Origin: an uncultured Collinsella sp. | Lineage (GTDB): Bacteria > Actinomycetota > Coriobacteriia > Coriobacteriales > Coriobacteriaceae | NCBI GenBank assembly: GCA_900551205.1 | Contig: URUW01000089.1 | Span: 1-7,194, forward strand | DNA length: 7,194 nt | Reading direction: 5' to 3' | Shown here: in pieces, positions 1 to 4,757 of the stretch | Layout of the letters: every line of letters starts with the position of its first letter | Numbering within the stretch: the first letter of the stretch is position 1 | Translations under genes and position numbers: made by a program | The notes under the pieces: model-generated | The model's input: only the letters and a program-made list of their open reading frames with translations | What the model was told of the DNA's origin: nothing | The model's database searches: none

Positions 1-129
1 AGACCGGAGGGGCGCCGGGGGCGGGAATCTGGGCGTACACATTTCCTACACATATTAAAACCCTGCTTACGTTTGCCAGCCGTTCTCTACCGCTCACCGA
101 GGGCCTCTTTATAGTGAAGCGTCATATGG
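1..129. other. Gene-free left edge, no assigned function
   Basis: This short segment lies downstream of the minus-strand phosphohexomutase gene. The first ~30 bases are very GC-rich and are followed by an AT-rich patch (about 39-62) containing two copies of ACACAT. I see no hairpin with a T-run that could end the phosphohexomutase transcript, and no open frame clearly continuing from the left edge. It may contain regulatory sequence for a gene outside the window. Confidence 0.4.
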
Positions 130-1530
130 CTAAAGCTGATAGGCTCCCTTAGCCAAGGCACAGCCGGCATCGAGCAACTCATCGCGCTCCTCCACCGAGA
201 ACCCCTCGGCGTATACGCGAACCACCGGTTCGGTCCCGCTGGGGCGGATCAGCAGCCAGGTGTCATCCTCGAATGCCAAACGTAAACCATCCATATGGCT
301 TACAGCCTGCGGCGCCTTGCCGCAAATCGATTTAGGATTCATGCCAGGAAGCAGCGTTCGCAGCGATTCGGCGTCTTCGGCCTCAAGGCGCAAATCGCGA
401 CGCCCATAGCTCGTCTTACCAAAACTGGCCTCGAGCTGATCGACCAAAACGCCCAAAGGCGCGCCCGTCTTTGCCATAAGCTCACACAGAATCAGACAAG
501 CAAGGATTCCATCACGCTCAGGCATATGCGCGGCGATGCCGATACCGCCGGCCTCCTCGCCTCCCATGAGGACGCCGCCCTTCTTCATCTCTGCAGCTAT
601 ATATTTGAAACCGACCGGCTTAACGGTCACACGACAGCCAAGCGCCTCGGCAATGCGACGCACTAGCGTCGAGCACGAGAGATTGACGACGACACGCCCC
701 TCCAAATTGCGGAATTGAACGAGGTCGCCCAAAACAAGCGCCATGATTTGATGCGGATGAATATATCTACCGCGTTCGTCGACCGCACCGATACGGTCGG
801 CATCGCCGTCGGTCACCAGGCCTGCGCACGCCCCGTCCTCGACAACCGCACGCTCGCAAGCGTCCACCCACGGCTCAACAGGGTCGGGGCAAATGTCCTC
901 TTGATCGGACGACTGTCCGGCATGAATCTCGTGCACCTCGACGCCTAGCTCCCGCAGCAGGTCGGCAAGATATCCCTGGGCCGCGCCGCCCATGGGGTCA
1001 ACTACCACACGCAGGTGAGCGGCTCGAATGGCCTCGGCATCGACAAACGATGCCACCGCCTGCATATAGTCAGGAATAATATCCGCGGTGCGATAGCGTT
1101 CCTCGATCCCCATCGGCTCGGGGGCCATAGTCTCTTCGAGCTCTTCGATGACATCCTGATTGGCCGTCGAGCCATCTCCCATGCGCAGCTTAAGGCACAG
1201 ATACCCCTGCGGATGATGGGATCCCGTCACCATGAGCGCACCGCAGGCCTCGCCGTCATACGCCGCCGCCCACGTAAGGGCGGGGGTCGGAACAGGCCGA
1301 GATGCGAGCACTGCGTCCAATCCATGAGCGGCAAGCACGCCTGCCGCAAGCTCAGCGAACTCGCGCGCTAAGGGCCGAGTGTCGAACCCTATATATACCG
1401 TTTTGCCCGGATTGGTCTTTTGCCACAACTCGCCGACGGCATCGGCGATACGGGCAACGTTATCGGCAGTGAAGTCCTCATCGACGCGAGCGCGCCAACC
1501 GTCAGTTCCAAAATGAATTATCGCGCACAC
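130..1530 (-). CDS. Phosphoglucomutase/phosphomannomutase family protein (alpha-D-phosphohexomutase)
   Basis: The product is a cytoplasmic alpha-D-phosphohexomutase, interconverting hexose 6-phosphate and 1-phosphate for glycogen, nucleotide-sugar and envelope polymer synthesis. With the GTG start at 1530 it has 466 residues, normal for the family. The N-terminus carries FGTDGWR (7-13). The phosphoserine loop is TGSHHP with Ser104, the Mg-binding loop is DGDADR (241-246), the sugar-binding loop is GGEEAGG (323-329), and the C-terminal phosphate clamp is RPSGTEP (429-435). All catalytic elements are therefore present. The GTG is preferred because GAGGTG (1543-1538) lies 7 nt upstream. An ATG at 1614 would add 28 residues unlike the family N-terminus. 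The only oddity is His in place of the usual Asn in the serine loop; AlgC-type enzymes have TGSHNP. Substrate preference (glucose, mannose or glucosamine phosphate) cannot be read from sequence. The upstream terminator suggests its own promoter. Confidence 0.93.
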   Translation of the reverse strand: MCAIIHFGTDGWRARVDEDFTADNVARIADAVGELWQKTNPGKTVYIGFDTRPLAREFAELAAGVLAAHGLDAVLASRPVPTPALTWAAAYDGEACGALMVTGSHHPQGYLCLKLRMGDGSTANQDVIEELEETMAPEPMGIEERYRTADIIPDYMQAVASFVDAEAIRAAHLRVVVDPMGGAAQGYLADLLRELGVEVHEIHAGQSSDQEDICPDPVEPWVDACERAVVEDGACAGLVTDGDADRIGAVDERGRYIHPHQIMALVLGDLVQFRNLEGRVVVNLSCSTLVRRIAEALGCRVTVKPVGFKYIAAEMKKGGVLMGGEEAGGIGIAAHMPERDGILACLILCELMAKTGAPLGVLVDQLEASFGKTSYGRRDLRLEAEDAESLRTLLPGMNPKSICGKAPQAVSHMDGLRLAFEDDTWLLIRPSGTEPVVRVYAEGFSVEERDELLDAGCALAKGAYQL

Positions 1531-1537
1531 GCGCAGA

Positions 1538-1543
1538 CACCTC
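1538..1543 (-). promoter_or_regulatory. Ribosome binding site deciding the GTG start of the phosphohexomutase
   Basis: On the minus strand GAGGTG is followed by 7 nt and then GTG at 1530. No comparable site precedes the ATG at 1614, so this site supports the shorter protein. Confidence 0.6.
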
Positions 1544-1570
1544 GCAGTGTTTGGATCATGGTACGCATGA

Positions 1571-1605
1571 GGTATACCCGCAGCACGCACCCGGCAACCT
1601 GCCGG
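1571..1605 (-). promoter_or_regulatory. Possible promoter/leader of the phosphohexomutase gene with a small hairpin
   Basis: The minus strand has a -35-like TTGCCG (1597-1592) and a -10-like TATACC (1576-1571), but the 15-nt spacer is short. The -35 candidate overlaps a perfect 6-bp inverted repeat, CCGGCA with a 3-nt loop (1591-1605). TATACC sits in the palindrome GGTATACC (1571-1578). Some promoter is expected here because a terminator at 1656-1681 isolates the gene from its upstream neighbour. This particular assignment is weak. Confidence 0.25.
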
Positions 1606-1655
1606 TACCAGCATTCACCATTTGGGCAAATGCTGCCGAGGACATGCAGGCAATA

Positions 1656-1681
1656 AAAACCGCCCCGTATGGAGCGGTTTT
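1656..1681 (-). terminator. Rho-independent terminator of the regulator-methyltransferase operon
   Basis: The arms AAAACCGC (1656-1663) and GCGGTTTT (1674-1681) pair perfectly. One mismatch and two further C-G pairs close on a GTAT loop. On the minus strand the stem ends in TTTTTATT and starts 5 nt after the methyltransferase stop codon (1689-1687). The A/T-rich stem ends could let it work in both directions, but no plus-strand gene ends here. Confidence 0.85.
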
Positions 1682-1686
1682 GCCCT

Positions 1687-2580
1687 TTATATATCGAGCG
1701 CCTCGGCCATCGCTGCCGTAGTGATTGCCGTGGTTCCACAGCAACTGCCCACCATTGCGGCACCGGCATGTCTCCATTCGATGCATGCGCGCGCGAAAGC
1801 TTCGGGGTTCTCGTGCCATACGGGGCCATCCTGAGTCTGGACCGGATCGCCTACGTTGGGACGCACCGTGACGGGAGTAGTCGCCGATGCAACCATCCTG
1901 GGCACCGCCGCGTTCGCGGCCGCAAGCGAACAGCAATTAACACCAACCGAGTTTGCGCCGTGTTTTTCGGCGTACAAAACGGCTGCCTCGATGTTGAGGC
2001 CATCGCCCAACAGGTCGCCTTTATCGTCAACGACAAAACTCACCAGGACAGGCATGCCGTCGGCGGCATCTCGGGCGCCGGCAAGCGTGGGCTGCAAATT
2101 ACGGATAGACGTCACCGTCTCGATCAGCAGACCGTCAACACCAGCATTGAGCAAGGCGTGCGCCTGTTCGCGCGCAATGCCTCGGATTTCACGATACTCG
2201 ACAGAGTCTTCGGCAAACCACTCAATACCGATCGGGCCCATCGAGCCCAGTAGCAGCTGAGGGTGCGCCTGGCGGGCATCGTCGACGGCCCCGCGATTGA
2301 CCTCCGCCACGGACGGCGCAATCTGATCGTGCTTGAGGGCATAGCTCGATGCCTGAAAGGTGTTGGTAATGAGCACCTGCGCGCCGGCGGCGACATACAA
2401 GCGATGAATACGAGAAACGGTCTGCGGCTCTGCCAGATTCCAAAACGCCGGTGGAATGTCGGCGGCATCGTACTCACTCAACAGAACACTGCCCATGGGG
2501 CCCTGCGCCAACAAGGTCTCGCTCGACAAGCGGCGCGTAAGTTCCTCGGCACCAAAGCGGTTGTAATAACTCGTATCCAT
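1687..2580 (-). CDS. Homocysteine S-methyltransferase family protein (stand-alone Hcy-binding domain)
   Basis: The 297-residue protein consists of one homocysteine-methyltransferase barrel (the S-methyl_trans family). Enzymes of this family transfer a methyl group to homocysteine, making methionine in the cytoplasm. The zinc ligands are visible: Cys216 in GVNCC, and the pair Cys280-Cys281 in GSCCGTT near the C-terminus. Other family landmarks are the LAQGPMGS segment (24-31), ITNTFQAS (71-78) and GSMGPIG (112-118). The ITNTF and GSCCGT motifs look closer to the N-terminal module of cobalamin-dependent MetH and to BHMT-type enzymes than to E. coli MmuM, but no folate, cobalamin or reactivation domain follows. 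The methyl donor is therefore open: S-methylmethionine, a betaine, or a methyl-corrinoid partner encoded elsewhere. ATG at 2580 has GGGA 5 nt upstream, and the gene begins 10 nt after the regulator's stop codon, so the two are probably cotranscribed and translationally close. A terminator follows directly. Confidence 0.9.
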   Translation of the reverse strand: MDTSYYNRFGAEELTRRLSSETLLAQGPMGSVLLSEYDAADIPPAFWNLAEPQTVSRIHRLYVAAGAQVLITNTFQASSYALKHDQIAPSVAEVNRGAVDDARQAHPQLLLGSMGPIGIEWFAEDSVEYREIRGIAREQAHALLNAGVDGLLIETVTSIRNLQPTLAGARDAADGMPVLVSFVVDDKGDLLGDGLNIEAAVLYAEKHGANSVGVNCCSLAAANAAVPRMVASATTPVTVRPNVGDPVQTQDGPVWHENPEAFARACIEWRHAGAAMVGSCCGTTAITTAAMAEALDI

Positions 2581-2590
2581 ATATATCCCG

Positions 2591-3013
2591 CTATTCCTCG
2601 ACGCTGATTCCCTGCTTTTCGAGATAGGCGAGCCAGCGGTTCATCGTGTCCTCGGATAGCGCATGCTCCATCATGCAGGCCTCGGAATCGGCTCGCTCAA
2701 ATTCGACACCGAGCTCCTGAACCAAAAACGTGCGGATGAGGCGATGACGGTACCAGATAGCCGTACCAACCTCGCGGCCGCGATCGGTCAGGACTACCTT
2801 GCCGTAGTGCGATTGCTCGACAAGTTCGGATGCTTTGAGCGCCGAAACCGCTTTATTGACCGATGCCTTGGAGACGCCAAGGCGCTGCGCGATGTCGACC
2901 GATCGCACGCCGTTGGTTTCCCCCTCTTCGCTTTCAATGCGAACCATGCACTCCAAGTAGTCTTCGTTCGCCACCGTCAGATGTAGTTCGCGCGAGCTAT
3001 TTGTTGTATCCAT
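2591..3013 (-). CDS. DtxR/MntR-family metal-dependent transcriptional regulator
   Basis: This 140-residue protein is a small winged-helix repressor of the DtxR/MntR family, which binds DNA as a metal-loaded dimer and usually controls iron or manganese homeostasis. The helix-turn-helix spans about residues 36-62 (RSVDIAQRLGVSKASVNKAV), with a wing at about 68-80. The dimerisation and metal domain follows, and there is no C-terminal SH3/FeoA domain, as in MntR. Candidate metal ligands by family alignment are Asp18 and Glu21 in NEDYLE (MntR Asp8/Glu11), His90 in YRHRL (MntR His77), and Cys113, Glu116, His117 in CMMEH. The Cys matches DtxR Cys102, where MntR has Glu, so the metal cannot be assigned. 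ATG at 3013 is chosen because AAGGGA and GGAAG lie just upstream. An ATG seven codons earlier, at 3034, lacks a good ribosome site. It leads an operon with the methyltransferase gene and is divergent from pepT. Confidence 0.9.
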   Translation of the reverse strand: MDTTNSSRELHLTVANEDYLECMVRIESEEGETNGVRSVDIAQRLGVSKASVNKAVSALKASELVEQSHYGKVVLTDRGREVGTAIWYRHRLIRTFLVQELGVEFERADSEACMMEHALSEDTMNRWLAYLEKQGISVEE

Positions 3014-3044
3014 GATCTTCCGTCCCTTCTGCATTCATTGGCTG

Positions 3045-3073
3045 ATTCTACCCCATCCAAGCGTCGCGGTATG
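3045..3073 (-). promoter_or_regulatory. Promoter candidate for the DtxR-family gene
   Basis: The minus strand carries a good -10, TAGAAT (3050-3045). Seventeen nt upstream the -35 position (3073-3068) reads CATACC, a poor match to consensus, and lies inside the 20-bp dyad. The expected transcript start near 3038 would leave a leader of about 25 nt before ATG at 3013. Confidence 0.5.
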
Positions 3074-3086
3074 CCGTGGCATACCG
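3067..3086. promoter_or_regulatory. Perfect 20-bp dyad, probable operator shared by two divergent promoters
   Basis: CGGTATGCC (3067-3075), GT, then GGCATACCG (3078-3086) form a perfect 9-2-9 inverted repeat midway between the two divergent start codons. It covers the -35 position of both promoter candidates, has no adjoining T-run and is not part of any gene. Binding by a dimeric regulator is the simplest explanation. The neighbouring DtxR-family protein is the obvious candidate, although the half-site resembles the DtxR box only loosely and the spacing differs. Confidence 0.65.
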
Positions 3087-3095
3087 TGCTAGAGT
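3067..3095 (+). promoter_or_regulatory. Promoter candidate for pepT (extended -10)
   Basis: TGCTAGAGT (3087-3095) has an extended -10 form: TG, one base, then TAGAGT at 3090-3095. The -35 position with a 17-nt spacer (3067-3072) is CGGTAT, not consensus, and falls in the dyad. A start near 3102 would give a leader of about 32 nt. A weak -35 beside an extended -10 suits a regulated promoter. Confidence 0.5.
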
Positions 3096-3121
3096 TCTTG
3101 TTGCACACGACGACCAAGATT

Positions 3122-3125
3122 GGAG
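3122..3125 (+). promoter_or_regulatory. Ribosome binding site deciding the pepT start
   Basis: GGAG is followed by 8 nt and then ATG at 3134. The same frame is open back to an ATG at 3038, but that would add 32 residues read straight through the promoter and dyad, so the 3134 start is preferred. Confidence 0.75.
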
Positions 3126-3133
3126 CGGTCTTT

Positions 3134-4381
3134 ATGGAAAACACCACCACGAACCCCGATGTCCTCGAGCGCTTTTTGCGCTACGTCCAGATCAACACGC
3201 AGTCCGAGGATGCAAACTGCGACCAGGTACCCTCGAGCGCCGTTCAGTTTGACCTTGCCAACGTGCTGGCTGAAGAGCTGCGCGAGCTTGGTGCGGAAGA
3301 TGCCCACGTGACCGAGCACGCCTATGTCTGCGCGCATATCCCCGCAAGTGTGGGCGCTGAGGACAAGCCCGCCCTGGGCCTGATCGCCCATCTCGACACC
3401 ACCGAAGTTGCACCGGGCGCCGGCGTGAAGCCGCACATCGTGCACTACGAAGGCGGCGACCTGGTCTGCGGCACGGTTGACGGTAAGCCCGTTGCCATGA
3501 GTACCGCCAAGCTTCCCGCCCTGAACGACCTCGCGGGTGAGGACCTGGTCTGCAGCGATGGCACCACGCTGCTGGGCGCGGACGACAAGGCAGGCGTCGC
3601 CGAGATCATGTCGCTTGTCGCGCGTATCGCTCAGGACCCTTCTCTGCCCCATCCCGCACTCGGCATTTGCTTCTGCCCTGACGAGGAGATCGGCCACGGA
3701 GCCGAGCTGTTGGATATCGATACCTTTGGCTGCAAGTATGCCTACACGGTCGACGGTGGCCCCATCGGCGAGCTGGAGTGGGAGTGCTTTAATGCCGCTG
3801 AGGCGACCGTCTGCTTTGAGGGCCAGTCCATCCACCCGGGCGACGCCAAAGGCCGTATGGTTAACGCAGGCAATCTGTTCTGCGACTTCAACGCGTTGCT
3901 CCCCTACGTGCAGCGCCCGGAGTATACGGAAGGCTACGAGGGCTTTTATCACCTTGAGAGTGTATCTGCAACCGTCGATCACGCCACAGCGCGCTATATC
4001 GTCCGCGACCATGACGCAGCCAAGTTCCAGCAGAAACTCGACCTTATTGATGCCGCCGCCTCGATGCTCAACCAGCGCTTGGGTGAGGAGCGCGTGACGG
4101 TCGAGATTAAGCAGCAGTATCGAAATATGGCCGAGATCGTTCGTGACTTTCCCGAGCTTATTGATGTTGCCAAGGAAGCCTACCTTGCCTGCGGCGTTGA
4201 GCCCCAAGTGCTGCCGATTCGCGGCGGCACCGACGGCGCGCAGCTGTCGTTCCGCGGTCTGCCCTGCCCCAACCTTTCCACCGGCGGCTATTGCTACCAC
4301 GGCGTCAACGAATTCGTCCCGGTCAGTTCGCTCGTCAAGATGACCGACGTGCTCCAGGAGCTCGTCGCCCGCTTTGCATAA
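3134..4381 (+). CDS. pepT: Peptidase T (tripeptide aminopeptidase, M20 family)
   Basis: Peptidase T is a cytoplasmic dizinc aminopeptidase that removes the N-terminal residue of tripeptides during peptide use and protein turnover. The 415-residue length fits the family. The active-site motifs are complete: AHLDT with His86 and Asp88 (85-89), GADDKAG with the bridging Asp (148-154), PDEEIG with catalytic Glu184 and ligand Glu185 (182-187), VDGGP with Asp207 (206-210), and YHG with His389 near the C-terminus. The central lid/dimerisation domain runs over about residues 217-330 and includes the QSIHPGDAKG segment (231-240), typical of PepT. RGGTDG (363-368) precedes the final zinc ligand. It is divergent from the DtxR-family operon and shares the intergenic dyad with it. 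It stands alone, since a strong terminator follows 26 nt after the stop. I see no damage or unusual residue. Confidence 0.97.
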   Translation: MENTTTNPDVLERFLRYVQINTQSEDANCDQVPSSAVQFDLANVLAEELRELGAEDAHVTEHAYVCAHIPASVGAEDKPALGLIAHLDTTEVAPGAGVKPHIVHYEGGDLVCGTVDGKPVAMSTAKLPALNDLAGEDLVCSDGTTLLGADDKAGVAEIMSLVARIAQDPSLPHPALGICFCPDEEIGHGAELLDIDTFGCKYAYTVDGGPIGELEWECFNAAEATVCFEGQSIHPGDAKGRMVNAGNLFCDFNALLPYVQRPEYTEGYEGFYHLESVSATVDHATARYIVRDHDAAKFQQKLDLIDAAASMLNQRLGEERVTVEIKQQYRNMAEIVRDFPELIDVAKEAYLACGVEPQVLPIRGGTDGAQLSFRGLPCPNLSTGGYCYHGVNEFVPVSSLVKMTDVLQELVARFA

Positions 4382-4407
4382 GCCTGGCTGCACAAGTCAA
4401 AAAGACG

Positions 4408-4445
4408 AATCGCCCCGTCCTCAACCAAGAACGGGGCGATTTTTT
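4408..4445 (+). terminator. Rho-independent terminator of pepT
   Basis: An 11-bp perfect GC-rich stem, AATCGCCCCGT (4408-4418) with ACGGGGCGATT (4431-4441), has a 12-nt loop and runs into an uninterrupted T-tract (4440-4445). It begins 26 nt after the pepT stop codon. Confidence 0.95.
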
Positions 4446-4489
4446 GCTGCAATGAGAACAGGTTGACGCACGCCAGCCTCTTAACGCAA

Positions 4490-4590
4490 GGAGTGTCCCA
4501 AACTGCCGGCACAAAAGGAACGTTCCCAAGTGCCAAGTGCATCAAGAGTGTCCCCTTTGACCAGTCGTTTAAGAACGTCCCCAATGACTA
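4490..4590. repeat. Four imperfect units at 27-28 bp period (REP-like intergenic repeat)
   Basis: Four related cores occur: GGAGTGTCCC (4490-4499), GGAACGTTCCC (4517-4527), AGAGTGTCCCC (4545-4555) and AGAACGTCCCC (4572-4582). Core starts are 27, 28 and 27 bp apart, and the cores alternate between GTGTCCC and CGTnCCC types. After each core comes a TGCC or TGAC tract, in the first unit the palindrome TGCCGGCA. The second core contains the 10-bp palindrome GGAACGTTCC. From memory, GGGGACA/GTCCCC-type runs like this appear as dispersed intergenic repeats in several genomes, sometimes near REP-associated (Y1) transposases. No transposase is in this window. I infer a non-autonomous repeat and see no gene here. 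Confidence 0.6.
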
Positions 4591-4619
4591 ACGTCGCAGG
4601 TTGATGACGGGCAGCGAGC

Positions 4620-4714
4620 GGGTCGCATTTGAGACAAGGTGACGTGAAACGAAAGGGCGCTGACCTTCTGGTCGCGCCCTTGAAGTTGAACGTCAGATTG
4701 TCCAAATGCGGCCC
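4620..4714. repeat. Long imperfect inverted repeat (95-bp hairpin) downstream of the LCP gene
   Basis: The arms 4620-4665 and 4670-4714 pair around a TTCT loop (4666-4669). The paired blocks are GGG/CCC at the base, CGCATTTG/CAAATGCG (4624-4631 with 4703-4710), GACAA/TTGTC (4633-4637 with 4698-4702), TGACGT/ACGTCA (4640-4645 with 4690-4695), AAC/GTT (4648-4650 with 4685-4687), AAGGGCGC/GCGCCCTT (4653-4660 with 4674-4681) and GACC/GGTC (4662-4665 with 4670-4673). About 37 base pairs form, interrupted by small bulges and internal loops. Weaker similarity may extend the arms outward. The spread of paired and unpaired blocks resembles a MITE-like or structured-RNA element more than a simple terminator. 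Confidence 0.75.
4653..4681 (-). terminator. Possible terminator of the murA-LCP operon (tip of the long hairpin)
   Basis: Read on the minus strand, this hairpin tip (8 bp, one bulge, 4 bp, 4-nt loop) is followed by TTTCGTTTC, an interrupted T-tract. It lies about 76 nt beyond the LCP stop codon. The stem is strong but the T-run is mediocre. Confidence 0.5.
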
Positions 4715-4729
4715 GCGCAGCGTCAAGCG

Positions 4730-4757
4730 GTTACGCGGTTTGGTAAAACCGCGTAAC
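4730..4757 (-). repeat. 12-bp perfect hairpin flush with the LCP stop codon
   Basis: GTTACGCGGTTT (4730-4741) and AAACCGCGTAAC (4746-4757) pair perfectly around a 4-nt loop. On the minus strand the stem begins at the base right after the LCP TAA stop (4760-4758). No T-run follows it, so on its own it is not a classic terminator. It could protect the 3' end of the message or help termination together with the longer hairpin downstream. Confidence 0.7.

Noticed and set aside
105..125. A minus-strand TATAAA-like -10 downstream of the phosphohexomutase
   Set aside because: No acceptable -35 at a proper spacing and no gene start visible in the remaining bases to the left edge.
1530..1614. The upstream ATG at 1614 as start of the phosphohexomutase
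   Set aside because: The added 28 residues do not resemble the family N-terminus, and a better ribosome site (GAGGTG) is placed for the GTG at 1530.
1591..1625. A TGGTACCGG stretch on the minus strand resembling part of a T-box leader
   Set aside because: No specifier stem, antiterminator or competing terminator is visible before the gene, and the gene is not an aminoacyl-tRNA or amino-acid gene.
3089..4393. A 434-codon open frame on the minus strand opposite pepT
   Set aside because: It is fully antisense to an intact pepT with all catalytic motifs, has no recognisable domain, and is explained by the GC-rich codon pattern of the true gene.
4294..4584. A 96-codon minus-strand open frame across the repeat array and the pepT terminator
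   Set aside because: It begins within the 27-28 bp repeat units, runs through a terminator stem and into the pepT 3' end antisense, and has no plausible domain. It is a translated repeat, not a gene.
4490..4590. The regular 27-28 bp spacing as a possible CRISPR array
   Set aside because: Only short cores of about 10 bp are shared, the cores differ from each other, and there is no conserved repeat separated by unique spacers of constant length.
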